DNA of 64,000 nt. It comes from Microvirga puerhi (GTDB taxonomy: Bacteria > Pseudomonadota > Alphaproteobacteria > Rhizobiales > Beijerinckiaceae). The stretch lies in assembly GCF_020089865.1 (NCBI RefSeq), contig NZ_JAIRBM010000016.1:1-64000 (forward strand), given 5' to 3'. Below are positions 38,464 through 47,501 of this stretch, piece by piece; position 1 is the stretch's first letter, and the number at the start of each line of letters is the position of its first letter. The position numbers and the translations under genes were made by a program. The notes under the pieces were generated by a model. The model had not been told where the DNA came from, did no database searches, and saw only the letters and a list, made by a program, of their open reading frames with translations.

Positions 38464-39855
38464 ATGCAAATTGCAAGTCACCAGAGCCGCAGAGCCTTTC
38501 TTCGCCACTCCGGTGGGCTGGCGACTGCATCCGCGATACTAGGCTTGAGCGGCGCGCAGACCCGGGCCGCCACCATCGCTAACAAGGATCAGCCCGGTCG
38601 GCACATCCCGACAGTTACCGACGGCCACTACTATTTGAGTGAAGTGCGCCTTGAGGAAGGCTTCGAGCACGAGGGAGAGGTGGTCGTCGGCACCCGGACT
38701 GGGATCCATACGCTGGAAATCCAGAATGGTTGTATCAAGGCGTTGCACGGCACGGATGCCGCGCTGGAGCCAGCCCTGCCGCGCTATAACGCGCAGGGCA
38801 AGCTGCTTCTCCCTGCATTCCGGGACATGCATATCCACCTGGACAAGACCTTCTACGGCGGACCTTGGCAGGCTCCCCTTCCCCGCCAAGGCAAGACCAT
38901 CATGGACATGATTGCGCGGGAGGAAGTGCTTCTTCCAAAGCTGCTGCCAACTTCGCAAACACGTGCGGAGAGGCTTATCGACCTCCTCCTCTCGCAAGGC
39001 AGCTCGGTGGCGCGCAGTCACTGCAACATCGATCCAGTGAGCGGATTGAAAAGCCTGGAGCATCTGCAGCTTGCGTTGGCGAATTACCGTGACAGCTTCG
39101 AATGCGAGATCGTCGCATTCCCGCAGCACGGCCTTTTGCATTCCAAGGTCGACAGGCTGATGCGTGAAGCCATGAGCATGGGCGTACACTATGTCGGCGG
39201 TCTGGATCCCACCAATGTTGACGGTGCTATGGAAGCATCGCTGGATGCGATGTTCCAGATCGCGCTCGACCACGACAAGGGCGTCGACATCCATATTCAT
39301 GAAACCAACCCTGCCGGCGTGGCGGCTCTCAATTACATGATCGCAACCATCGAGAAGACCCCGGCACTGCGTAACCGGCTGACGCTCAGCCACGCCTTCG
39401 CCCTTTCTACTCTGCGCCTCGACGAACTGAACGAGATGGCTGGGCGCATGGCCACACAGGGCGTGACCGTGGTCTCGACAATACCGATCGGACAGAGGAC
39501 GATGCCGCTGCCGCAGCTGCGCGCCAAGGGAGTCACAATCATGACCGGCACAGACAGCGTAATCGATCACTGGTCACCGTTCGGTACCGGGGACATGCTC
39601 GAAAAGGCCAATCTTTGCGCTCAGCTTTACGGTGGTAGTGACGAATTCCGTCTGTCGCGTGCCCTCGCAATCGCCACCGGCGATGTGCTGCCATTGAGCA
39701 ATGAGGGAGAGATGGCGTGGCCGAAGCCAGGTGACACAGCTGAGTTCGTTCTGGTTGATGCCAGCTGTTCGGCCGAGGCCGTTGCCCGCCGCTCACCGCG
39801 GCGCGCGACGTTCCACAAGGGACGATTGGTCTACGGTGCTGTCGAGCGCGCCTGA
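38464..39855 (+). CDS. TAT-exported amidohydrolase (cytosine-deaminase-like)
   Basis: 463 aa. The leader QSRRAFLRHSGGLATASAILG has a clear twin-arginine motif, so the enzyme should act in the periplasm. The amidohydrolase metal ligands are His123 and His125 in FRDMHIHLDKT, a further His in DIHIHETN, another in LTLSHAFAL, and Asp in TGTDSVIDHW. This set resembles cytosine/isoguanine deaminases, usually cytosolic; the true substrate is unknown. The ATG is preceded by AGAGGAGCG. Divergent from LysR and followed by an exported ankyrin protein 51 bp on. Confidence 0.88.
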   Translation: MQIASHQSRRAFLRHSGGLATASAILGLSGAQTRAATIANKDQPGRHIPTVTDGHYYLSEVRLEEGFEHEGEVVVGTRTGIHTLEIQNGCIKALHGTDAALEPALPRYNAQGKLLLPAFRDMHIHLDKTFYGGPWQAPLPRQGKTIMDMIAREEVLLPKLLPTSQTRAERLIDLLLSQGSSVARSHCNIDPVSGLKSLEHLQLALANYRDSFECEIVAFPQHGLLHSKVDRLMREAMSMGVHYVGGLDPTNVDGAMEASLDAMFQIALDHDKGVDIHIHETNPAGVAALNYMIATIEKTPALRNRLTLSHAFALSTLRLDELNEMAGRMATQGVTVVSTIPIGQRTMPLPQLRAKGVTIMTGTDSVIDHWSPFGTGDMLEKANLCAQLYGGSDEFRLSRALAIATGDVLPLSNEGEMAWPKPGDTAEFVLVDASCSAEAVARRSPRRATFHKGRLVYGAVERA

Positions 39856-39906
39856 GACAGCGACTTCCAGCCGAGACGCTCACTCTTCCTTCAAGGAGTT
39901 TCACTC

Positions 39907-40584
39907 ATGCGAAGAAGTCTCGCCATCTCGATATTTGTTGCACTAGGTGTGATGGGCCATTCAATGACGACCGTTGGACAATCGATGAGTGAGAAAGACG
40001 TATTGAACGCTGTCGCAGACAAGGATGTCGATGCGGCGCAGATTCAAGCCCTTCTGTCGCGCGGCGCCGCCCTCGATGCCAGGGATGAGGCCGGACGCAC
40101 CGCGTTGCTCGTCGCAACCCACGGCAACAGAATCGAGGTTGCGAGGGCATTGATTGAGGCCGGTGCCGATGTCAACGCAAAGGATCGGATCAACGACAGC
40201 CCCTACCTCTATGCCGGGGCGCGGGGTCATCTTGAGATCCTAAAGATGACGCTTGCGCACGGCGCGGACCTCAAGAGCACCAATCGCTATGGCGGCACTG
40301 CTCTCATCCCGGCCGCGGAGCGTGGCCATGTCGACACCGTGCGCACTTTGATCGAGGCGGGCGTCGATGTAGACCACGTCAACAATCTCGGTTGGACGGC
40401 GTTGCTGGAGGCAATCATTCTGAGTGACGGGGGCAAACGCCATCAGCAGATCGTCGAGCTTCTGGTGAAGGCAGGTGCCGACATTAACTTGGCGGATCGC
40501 GATGGCGTGAAGCCGCTGCAGCACGCGCGTAGCCGCGGCTTCAGGGAGATCGAAGCGATCCTTGTCGCAGCTGGAGCCATGTGA
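39907..40584 (+). CDS. exported ankyrin-repeat protein
   Basis: 225 aa. A signal peptide (residues 1-28, LAISIFVALGVMGHSMTTVGQ) is followed by about five ankyrin repeats, for example DEAGRTALLVATHGNRIEVA, then ALIEAGADVNAKD, and RYGGTALIPAAERGHVDTV. The fold is a protein-binding surface. The ATG follows TCAAGGAG. It lies 51 bp after the exported amidohydrolase gene on the same strand, so both are probably made together in the periplasm; the ankyrin protein may bind or protect the enzyme (inference). Confidence 0.87.
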   Translation: MRRSLAISIFVALGVMGHSMTTVGQSMSEKDVLNAVADKDVDAAQIQALLSRGAALDARDEAGRTALLVATHGNRIEVARALIEAGADVNAKDRINDSPYLYAGARGHLEILKMTLAHGADLKSTNRYGGTALIPAAERGHVDTVRTLIEAGVDVDHVNNLGWTALLEAIILSDGGKRHQQIVELLVKAGADINLADRDGVKPLQHARSRGFREIEAILVAAGAM

Positions 40585-40694
40585 GCTACTCTGACGGACC
40601 AGAGCGGCGATCTTGCCAGGCTGCAAGGGCTCACGGCACGACTGGACGGTACTGTTAAATTGGTGATAACTCGTGCCTGTGGCACGGTGTCGGT

Positions 40695-41014
40695 ATGAAC
40701 ACGATATCCAATCCATACCGCGGCTACTGCTTCCCGGCTGGAATCATCAATTAGGCAGTCTGGTTGTGTCACTGCCTCAGCACCAGCCTGCGCAATGTCG
40801 AAATGATCCTCTCTGTGCGAGGCATTGTGGTCAACTACGAGACCATCCGCGAGTGGGGCCTGCGCTTCGGACGGACCTACGCGAACAGCATCAAGAGTCG
40901 GTTCAAGTCAACCCGCCACGCCCAGCGGATTCTCGCTACCATACTCCAATCTACAGTCACTTCCAGCTCCACCGTCATCGTGCGCTCTTACAGGTTCTGC
41001 CGTCAGGGCGCTGA
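40695..41014 (+). pseudogene. IS6-family transposase remnant, internally deleted
   Basis: From ATG 40695 the frame reads YRGYCFPAGIIN, TAG at 40752-40754, AVWLCHCLSTSLRNVEMILSVRGIVVNYETIREWGLRFGRTYAN (read in pieces), the N-terminal block of an IS6-type transposase. It then jumps to RFKSTRHAQRIL, near the C-terminus, and after a frameshift IYSHFQLHRHRALLQ. The DDE domain is deleted. It abuts the dead aldehyde dehydrogenase fragment on the opposite strand, suggesting it caused the truncation. Confidence 0.8.
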
Positions 41015-41099
41015 CGGTTCAATGCAATCGTTGGCCCCAGGTTCGTTCCACCCTCGCGTCTCTGGGCAATCGCCATCCGAATGGCGCAGTAGCATCGCG

Positions 41100-41290
41100 G
41101 CGCCGGAAGGCCACATGTGATGCATCCTCGGTTAGGCGCTCGACCAGTCGAAGGCACGTCGACGGCTCGCTCTCCGATCATGTCTCAAACGCGTTCTCGG
41201 CTACGGCAGCTGCCCGGGCCGTATCCGCAATGTCTCCGAGGGAAATGACGGCGCAGGGATTTTCCGTGGATGGATCGATGACTGACGATG
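41100..41290 (-). pseudogene. aldehyde dehydrogenase N-terminal remnant
   Basis: On the minus strand from about 41282: VIDPSTENPCAVISLGDIAD, then TARAAAVAENAFET, an in-frame TGA where family members have Trp, and SESEPSTCLRLVERLTED. This is the start of an NAD-dependent aldehyde dehydrogenase (EVIDPSTEE.., AFE.W.., R..LL.R). The rest of the gene is missing; an IS6 remnant lies directly beyond. It follows the TPP-enzyme gene by about 45 bp on the same strand, so it was probably the last gene of that operon. Confidence 0.72.
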
Positions 41291-41328
41291 GGCCCCCTTC
41301 CGACACCCGTGATACGCCCCGCCATGGC

Positions 41329-42897
41329 TCAGATCATCAGGTCGATCAGGAACGGTGCCTGCTCCCTGAAGCTCCGTTTCATCAGGTCCGCGCATTCATC
41401 CAGTGTCGTGGCCCGCGCCGCCTCGACGCCCATGCCGTTGGCGAGCTTGACCCAATCGAGGTCTGGGTTCGACAGGTCGAGCATGCTCATTGCCGTAGGA
41501 CCGGGCACCGCGCCGACATTCCTGTATTCGCCGATCAGGATATTGTACTTACGGTTGTTCAGCAGGATCGTGGTGCATGGCAATCTCTCGCGCGCCTGGG
41601 TCCAGAGCGATTGCAGCGAGTACATGGCTGAGCCGTCCGCCTGGAGGCTGATCACGCGCCTTCTTCCGCCCGCAGCAACCGCAGCCCCCGTCGCGACAGG
41701 CAAGCCGTCACCGATCGCGCCGCCGCTGAGATTGAGCCAGTCGTGGGCAGGCGCCGCGTGTGTGAGTTTGTAAAAATCGCGACCGAACGAGATGCTCTCG
41801 TTCGAGACGATCGCATCGTCCGGCATCAAGGCCGCAAGGGTCTGCGCGAGACCCTCCTGCGTCGGAGCGCCGCCTACCGCTTCGGGGCGCGGGCCGGGGT
41901 CTGGGATCGGTGCCTCCGGCGCGCCGAGCTCATCGACCAGCGCCTGCAAGGCGGCATCTGCATCCTGATCGGGGCGCGACAGGACGTGAAGCTGCGCGTG
42001 GGAGGGGTAGTGGGTCGACGGCTTGCCCGGATACGCGAAGAACCCGACGGGAGGTTTCGCATTGACGAGGATGATATGCTCGAACCTGCCCAGGGACTGG
42101 ATGGCCGCGTCGGTCCCGTACGGCACGCGCTCGAGCTGCAATCGCCCACGCCCGCGAGCCATGTGCCCATTCGTGTAGCTCGCGAGCAGGCTCGCACCCG
42201 TCGCGTGCGCAATGCGCCAGGCCAGGGCCTGCGACGGAGCGAGAGTCGCCTGGTCGGCCAGGAGGATGAGGACGTTTCTGCCCGCGCGGAGAACCCGCGC
42301 GGCATTCTCGACGGCGTGCGGATCAATCGGCGGGGCTGGCGGCACCGCAAGCGGCTCGGCCACAACACCACCTTGCTCCCAGGACGCGTCAGCGGGAAGG
42401 ATGAGGGTGGCAATCTGCCCGGGCATGGCGCCGGCCGCTTGGACGGCTGCCGCGGCGTCCCGGCCGACATCGGCAGCATTGATACTTGTCCGTACCCAGT
42501 GCGAGACGGTCCGGGCCATTCCTTCCGTATCCGCCGTCAATGGAGCATCGAAGGGTCGATGGTAGGTCGCCTGGTCTCCCACGATATTGACGATTCCGGC
42601 GCGGGCACGCCGGGCATTGTGCAAGTTGCCCATACCATTGGCGAGGCCGGGCCCGCAGTGGAGCAGCGTGCATGCGGGCTTTCGCGCGATGCGGTAGTAC
42701 CCATCAGCCATGCCGGTCATAATGTTCTCCTGGAGACCGAGAACGCAGTGCATACCCGGGATCCGATCAAGCGCCCCGACGAAGTGCATCTCGCTCGTGC
42801 CAGGATTGGCAAAGCACGTATCCACTTCCGAGATCAGAAGCGTATGAACGAGGCTCTCTGCACCAATCATCTGATTGGTCAGGTTCTTGGAGTGCAT
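41329..42897 (-). CDS. TPP-dependent enzyme, acetolactate synthase/benzoylformate decarboxylase family
   Basis: 522 aa thiamine-diphosphate enzyme. The N-terminal PYR domain has the catalytic Glu57 (GLQENIMTGMADGY), and the C-terminal PP domain has the thiamine motif ADGSAMYSLQSLW...LLNNRKYNIL (residues about 420-455). The usual first Gly of GDG is Ala (QADGS), as in several 2-oxo-acid decarboxylase relatives. ATG 42897 follows AAAGGTG; the frame upstream to 42981 lies in the aminotransferase stop region. Following an aminotransferase gene by 65 bp, it plausibly decarboxylates the 2-oxo acid made there. Acetolactate synthase activity is less likely, because no small subunit is present. Confidence 0.85.
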   Translation of the reverse strand: MHSKNLTNQMIGAESLVHTLLISEVDTCFANPGTSEMHFVGALDRIPGMHCVLGLQENIMTGMADGYYRIARKPACTLLHCGPGLANGMGNLHNARRARAGIVNIVGDQATYHRPFDAPLTADTEGMARTVSHWVRTSINAADVGRDAAAAVQAAGAMPGQIATLILPADASWEQGGVVAEPLAVPPAPPIDPHAVENAARVLRAGRNVLILLADQATLAPSQALAWRIAHATGASLLASYTNGHMARGRGRLQLERVPYGTDAAIQSLGRFEHIILVNAKPPVGFFAYPGKPSTHYPSHAQLHVLSRPDQDADAALQALVDELGAPEAPIPDPGPRPEAVGGAPTQEGLAQTLAALMPDDAIVSNESISFGRDFYKLTHAAPAHDWLNLSGGAIGDGLPVATGAAVAAGGRRRVISLQADGSAMYSLQSLWTQARERLPCTTILLNNRKYNILIGEYRNVGAVPGPTAMSMLDLSNPDLDWVKLANGMGVEAARATTLDECADLMKRSFREQAPFLIDLMI

Positions 42898-42962
42898 GGT
42901 CAAACACCTTTCGCGAACAGGCATTGTGGGATCGGGAGTGGATGGAAGTGCCGCAGGCCCCA

Positions 42963-44195
42963 TCAGGAAAGCGCCGTACACCCCGTTCGAATACGCAACA
43001 TCCCTTCTCGCAAAACCGACTCTGCGCTCGCGAAGGAAATGCGGAAGTAGCCGGGGCTCCCGAACGACGATCCCGGGATGACGGCGACGCCGCAGTCGCG
43101 CAACAGGTAGTCGCAGAGCGCCTCATCGTCGGTCAGGATACGCCCAGCAGGCGTCTTCTTCCCAGCATATCCGCGCCAGTCGATGAACGAATAGAAAGTC
43201 CCGTCCGGTGAATTATAGGCGAGCTTCGGGGCCGTGGAGAGTTCGTCCATGATGAGCTCGCGCCGCTTCCGATACTCACCACGATAGCGTCGGACTGCAT
43301 CTTGTGGCCCATTGAGGGCCTCGGCTGCAGCGGCTTGAGCGATGGAACAGGTGCACGAGGTCGATTGGCTGAGAACGACCCGCACCGCCTTCATCAACGG
43401 CACCGGACCGCCGCCGTAGCCGATGCGCCGGCCCGTCATGGCATAGGCCTTCGACACGCCATTGACGGTCAGGATGCGGTTGCGCAAGTCCGGCCTGAGC
43501 TGCGCCGGCGTCACGAACGGTTCGTCCTTGTAGATGAGGTGCTCGTACATGTCGTCGACCATGAACCAAACCTGTGGGTGCCGCTCGAGCACCTCGAGGA
43601 TCGGCCCGTAGTCCTCCTTCCGGTAGATCGCACCGGTGGGATTCGAGGGCGAGTTGATCAGGAGCCAGCGCGTGTTCGGTGTAATCGCACGCTCGAGGTC
43701 ATCGGCTTGCAGGCGGAAACCGTCCTCGGCGCGAGTCGGTAGGATGATGGGTTTCGCGCCCATCATCTCGACGATATCGCTGTAGCTTACCCAGTATGGC
43801 GCCGGCAGGATGACCTCGTCGCCCGGCTGCACCGTCGCGAAGAAGGCGCTGAACAGCAGCATCTTGGCGCCCGTGGTGACCACGATCTCGTCCGGCGTGA
43901 AGTCGAGCCCGTTTTCCCGCGCGAACTTGCCCTGAACGGCGGCTTTGACCGCCGGCGATCCATCAAGCGCGGTATAGTGGGTCTCGCCAGCCCGCATGGC
44001 ACGGATCGCCGCCTCGATCACATTCTCCGGCGTGTCGAAATCGGGCTTCCCAACATGCGGCCCAACGATGTTGCGGCCCTGGCGCTGCAGATCTACCGTC
44101 GTCGCCATCATGCGGGAGATTGCCGAAGGCCCGACCTTCGACAAGGCCCGTGACGGTTTGAAGATCGATGGGGCAACCACATTGGCGGTGTTCAT
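42963..44195 (-). CDS. PLP-dependent aminotransferase class I/II
   Basis: 410 aa aspartate-aminotransferase-type enzyme. The PLP Lys lies in VNGVSKAYAMTGRRIGYGGG, with PAPYWVSYSDIVEMMGAKP, NSPSNPTGAIYRKED, and MVDDMYEHLIY giving the family's Asn and Asp/Tyr contacts. Transaminates an amino acid to a 2-oxo acid. ATG 44195 is chosen over 44216 because of the upstream GAGAGA site. Sits between the TetR gene (105 bp) and the TPP-enzyme gene (65 bp), all on the minus strand, so it likely feeds the TPP enzyme. Amino-acid specificity unknown. Confidence 0.88.
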   Translation of the reverse strand: MNTANVVAPSIFKPSRALSKVGPSAISRMMATTVDLQRQGRNIVGPHVGKPDFDTPENVIEAAIRAMRAGETHYTALDGSPAVKAAVQGKFARENGLDFTPDEIVVTTGAKMLLFSAFFATVQPGDEVILPAPYWVSYSDIVEMMGAKPIILPTRAEDGFRLQADDLERAITPNTRWLLINSPSNPTGAIYRKEDYGPILEVLERHPQVWFMVDDMYEHLIYKDEPFVTPAQLRPDLRNRILTVNGVSKAYAMTGRRIGYGGGPVPLMKAVRVVLSQSTSCTCSIAQAAAAEALNGPQDAVRRYRGEYRKRRELIMDELSTAPKLAYNSPDGTFYSFIDWRGYAGKKTPAGRILTDDEALCDYLLRDCGVAVIPGSSFGSPGYFRISFASAESVLREGMLRIRTGCTALS

Positions 44196-44300
44196 TTGCT
44201 GGGTCTCTCGTAACAACTCACGAACGCGCCAGACGGTCGCCCTGCCCGAAACCGGCTGGCTTTCTCAGGGTGGGGTTTATGCCTGTTCTGGGAGCGATAG

Positions 44301-44903
44301 CTACGTCCGGATCCCACCCAGGAGCAGATCGCAGTAGTCCTTGGCGAAATCCGAAGCGCGGCGTCCGTGACCGGGTTTGAACCAGCGCGCCATCCAGTTC
44401 AGCATCGAGAGCACGGCCCGACTGGAGGTCCGCACGTCGACCTGGCGGAACGTTCCGTCCGATACGCCGTCCGCGATGATGTTTCTCAGCAGGGCCTCGT
44501 AATCATCCCTCAGCTTCTGAGCCTCGGCGATCATGACGACGTTTTGCATGCCGCCGAACGCAACGAGCATCGTCAGGAAGGCATCATGATGCTCCTCGAA
44601 ATAGTCGGCGTGCGCCGTCATGAAGGTCCCGAGCGCGGCCTCCGGATCTCGGGCCTGTGCGATTGCTGCTGATACGGAGCGGAGCAGGCCCTCGAGCGTT
44701 TTGACGATGATCGCCTCGTAGATCTCTTTCTTGTTCGGGAAGTAGTGATAGACCCCGGCCTTGGTCACGCCGACGGATTCCGCGATATCGTCCATCGACG
44801 TACCTTCATATCCCTCGCGGGCGAATTGCGCGGCGGCTTCCTCAAGGATCCGGCCTCGCGCATTTGCGATTGTGGGAGGCCGACCTTGGCGCTTCGGTTG
44901 CAT
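44301..44903 (-). CDS. TetR/AcrR family transcriptional regulator
   Basis: 200 aa. The N-terminal helix-turn-helix is at about 12-58 (ILEEAAAQFAREGYEGTSMDDIAESVGVTKAGVYHYFPNKKEI) with a ligand-binding helical domain after. ATG 44903 (MQPKRQ) is preferred to 44933. It lies inside the operon between the CoA-transferase and the aminotransferase. A TACCG-N6-CGGTA palindrome at 46273-46288, between the CoA-transferase and acyl-CoA dehydrogenase genes, has the form of a TetR operator, so it likely represses both directions; the inducer may be an acyl-CoA (inference). Confidence 0.9.
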   Translation of the reverse strand: MQPKRQGRPPTIANARGRILEEAAAQFAREGYEGTSMDDIAESVGVTKAGVYHYFPNKKEIYEAIIVKTLEGLLRSVSAAIAQARDPEAALGTFMTAHADYFEEHHDAFLTMLVAFGGMQNVVMIAEAQKLRDDYEALLRNIIADGVSDGTFRQVDVRTSSRAVLSMLNWMARWFKPGHGRRASDFAKDYCDLLLGGIRT

Positions 44904-44956
44904 GTCAGGTTCTCTCTTTGTGAAATGTTGCATCTCAGTGACCGTTCAATCCGAAG

Positions 44957-46168
44957 TCAGCCGTCTTGAGCGCTTCCGACGATCACGCCGGTCGACTTGA
45001 GCCGTGCAATGTGATCGCGGGACATTCCGATCTCCTGTGCCAAAACCATCTCGGTGTGTTCGCCGAGGCCGGGTGGGCTTGTCGGGAGCGCAGACTCACA
45101 GCCAGACATGCGCAAGGGGCTACGGACGGAGCGGAACGTCCCGATCCTCGAATCTGGAACCGAGATCACCGTCTCTCGAAACTCCGCGACGTCGCTGTTG
45201 AAGGCCTGGCTTACGGTACGCAACTCGCCCGCCGGAACACCCGCCGCGCGTAGATCCGCGAGCAGGCTGCCGACCGGCAGCGACCTGAGGCGCTCCTCCA
45301 GGAGCGGGAGGAGTTCGGCGCGATGCTCGGTGCGCCCGCGATTCGTTGCGAAGCGCACTTCGCTCGCCAGACCGGCCTCTCCGATCGCGTGGCAGAACCG
45401 GCGGAACTGCTCGTCATTGCCGACCGCGACAGCGACCCGTCCATCTGCGCAATCGAAGAGCTGATAGGGAACGATGCTGGGATGGGCGTTGCCGTACCGG
45501 GCGGGTTCCTTGCCGGTATTGAGGTAGCCGGACGCGACATTCGCCAGCATGAAGAGCGCGCTGTCAGTGAGGCTGATATCCAGCCATTGGCCCTGCCCTG
45601 TCCGATCCCGCATGAACAGGGCGGCCAGGATCGCCTGGACGGCGTTCATGCCGGAGATGAGATCGATAAATGCGACGCCCAATCGCATGGGCTCGCCGTC
45701 CTGCACGCCGGTGATCGCCATGAAGCCGGACTCGGCCTGGATGATGAAGTCGTAGCCCGGGCGCTCCTCGAGCTCGTGCCCACGGCCATAGCCCGAGATC
45801 GAGCAAACGATCAGGCGGGGATTGATCGCCTTCAGGTCCTCGTAGGTCAGACGGAATTTGCGCAGCGTCGCCGGGCGGAAGTTCTCGATCAGGATATCGG
45901 CCCGCTTGGCGAGCTCGACGATGACGTCGCGGCCCTCGGGCGTGGCGATGTCGATCGCGAGGCCCTTCTTGTTCCGGTTGGCTCCGAGAAAGTAGGTGGA
46001 GACCTCTTCGATGGATGGCGGCGCCCAGCCGCGCGTATCGTCGCCGGAACCGGGCTGCTCGACCTTCCAGACCTCCGCACCGAGATCCCCGAGGGTCATC
46101 GAAGCCCACGGCCCGGCCAGCACCCGGGACAGATCCAGTACCTTGATACCCTCTAGCGCACCACTCAT
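44957..46168 (-). CDS. CaiB/BaiF family CoA-transferase
   Basis: 403 aa class III CoA-transferase that would move CoA from a donor acyl-CoA to a carboxylic acid. The catalytic Asp169 is in VAFIDLISGM, matching the essential aspartate of formyl-CoA transferase. Other family blocks: KVLDLSRVLAGPWASMTLGDLGAEVWKVEQPG, GDDTRGWAPP, NKKGLAIDIATPEGRD and SGYGRGHELEERPGYDFIIQAE. First gene of the minus-strand operon; it activates the acid for the divergent acyl-CoA dehydrogenase. Confidence 0.92.
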   Translation of the reverse strand: MSGALEGIKVLDLSRVLAGPWASMTLGDLGAEVWKVEQPGSGDDTRGWAPPSIEEVSTYFLGANRNKKGLAIDIATPEGRDVIVELAKRADILIENFRPATLRKFRLTYEDLKAINPRLIVCSISGYGRGHELEERPGYDFIIQAESGFMAITGVQDGEPMRLGVAFIDLISGMNAVQAILAALFMRDRTGQGQWLDISLTDSALFMLANVASGYLNTGKEPARYGNAHPSIVPYQLFDCADGRVAVAVGNDEQFRRFCHAIGEAGLASEVRFATNRGRTEHRAELLPLLEERLRSLPVGSLLADLRAAGVPAGELRTVSQAFNSDVAEFRETVISVPDSRIGTFRSVRSPLRMSGCESALPTSPPGLGEHTEMVLAQEIGMSRDHIARLKSTGVIVGSAQDG

Positions 46169-46272
46169 CGACGGGCTCGTTTCCCCAGGACCGCCAAGCC
46201 GCCCCGGTACACGCTGAAAAGAATACCGCGAGCACGACTTGGGGAAATGCCGCGCGGCCGTGTCTATTTACT

Positions 46273-46288
46273 TACCGACCAGACGGTA
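46273..46288. promoter_or_regulatory. TetR-type operator candidate
   Basis: TACCG at 46273-46277, six bases, CGGTA at 46284-46288, a perfect 5-bp inverted repeat centred between the divergent CoA-transferase and acyl-CoA dehydrogenase genes. The form resembles the TACCGACCGGTCGGTA-type sites of TetR repressors. Location suggests binding by the TetR-type regulator encoded in this cluster. Confidence 0.55.
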
Positions 46289-46349
46289 TATAAGTCAGCT
46301 CCGTTGTCAAGCGGCCGGCTTGACCGTGGCGAAAGACCGGTGAACTGAA

Positions 46350-47501
46350 ATGGCCTTGGATCAGGAGACAATGCAGGGATTGCTGGAGACCGTGTCGCGC
46401 TTCGTCCGCGAGCGGCTGAAGCCTCTTGAACACCAGGTCGCCGATGAGGACGCGATTCCACCAGACGTCCGCCGGGAGATCGCTGAGCTCGGGCTGTTCG
46501 GTTTGTCGATCCCGGAGGAGTTCGGCGGGCTCGGCCTCACCATGGAGGAAGAGGTCCAGGTCGCCTTCGAACTCGGCAAGACATCGCCCGCGTTCCGCTC
46601 CCTTGTCGGAACGAACAACGGGATCGGCTCGCAGGGCCTGATCCTTGACGGTACCGAGGAGCAGAAGCGGCGCTACCTACCCCGCTTAGCGTCGGGCGAG
46701 TTGATCAGTTCTTTCGCGCTCACCGAGCCTGAAGCCGGCTCGGACGCGGCATCGCTCAAGACAATGGCGACACGCGTCAACGGCGGGTATGCGATCAACG
46801 GCACGAAGCGCTTCATCACCAACGCACCCCACGCTGGTCTCTTCACCGTGTTCGCGCGAACTGATCCGGAGCAACCGGGGGCAAGGGGCGTGTCGGCTTT
46901 CCTGGTGGAAGCCGGAACTCCGGGCCTGATCCTCGGCCCGAACGACCGTAAGATGGGCCAGAAGGGATCGCACACCTGCGACGTCATCTTCGAGGACTGC
47001 CATGTGCCAGCCGATGCCCTGCTCGGGGAACGGGAAGGTCAGGGCTTCAGAACGGCGATGAAAGTCCTCGACCGCGGGCGGCTGCATATCTCGGCGATCT
47101 GTGTGGCGATGGCGGAGCGCCTGATCGAGGACAGCCTGCGATATGCGATGGAGCGTAAGCAGTTCGGGCAGCCCATTGCGGAATTCCAGCTCGTGCAGGC
47201 CATGTTGGCTGACAGCCGGACCGAAGCCTACGCGGCACGATGCATGGTGCTGGAGACGGCACGCCGGAAAGATCGTTTGGAGGACGTCGCAACTGAAGCC
47301 GCCTGTTCCAAATTGTTCGCCAGTGAAATGGTCGGCCGCGTCGCCGATAGGGCGGTCCAGATCCACGGCGGCGCCGGCTATATGGCAGATTACGGTGTCG
47401 AGCGATTTTACCGGGATGCCAGGCTATTCCGAATCTATGAGGGAACCTCCCAAATCCAACAGCTCGTCATCGCCAGGAACATGGCCAAGGAGTTGTCATA
47501 A
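46350..47501 (+). CDS. acyl-CoA dehydrogenase
   Basis: 383 aa flavoprotein that dehydrogenates an acyl-CoA at C2-C3, passing electrons to ETF. Catalytic base Glu364 in IYEGTSQIQQLV; family blocks FALTEPEAGSDAASLKT (FAD contact) and LDRGRLHISAICVAMAERL, and the C-terminal helix RYAMERKQFGQPIAEFQLVQ. The ATG has no ideal ribosome site but matches the family start. Divergent from the CoA-transferase operon, with a TetR-type palindrome between them. Confidence 0.92.
   Translation: MALDQETMQGLLETVSRFVRERLKPLEHQVADEDAIPPDVRREIAELGLFGLSIPEEFGGLGLTMEEEVQVAFELGKTSPAFRSLVGTNNGIGSQGLILDGTEEQKRRYLPRLASGELISSFALTEPEAGSDAASLKTMATRVNGGYAINGTKRFITNAPHAGLFTVFARTDPEQPGARGVSAFLVEAGTPGLILGPNDRKMGQKGSHTCDVIFEDCHVPADALLGEREGQGFRTAMKVLDRGRLHISAICVAMAERLIEDSLRYAMERKQFGQPIAEFQLVQAMLADSRTEAYAARCMVLETARRKDRLEDVATEAACSKLFASEMVGRVADRAVQIHGGAGYMADYGVERFYRDARLFRIYEGTSQIQQLVIARNMAKELS

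Noticed and set aside
38539..39570. 343-codon minus-strand open frame
   Set aside because: Antisense to the exported amidohydrolase, whose metal ligands are all present.
41743..43050. 435-codon plus-strand open frame
   Set aside because: Antisense to the TPP-enzyme gene; the minus-strand product has clear TPP motifs.
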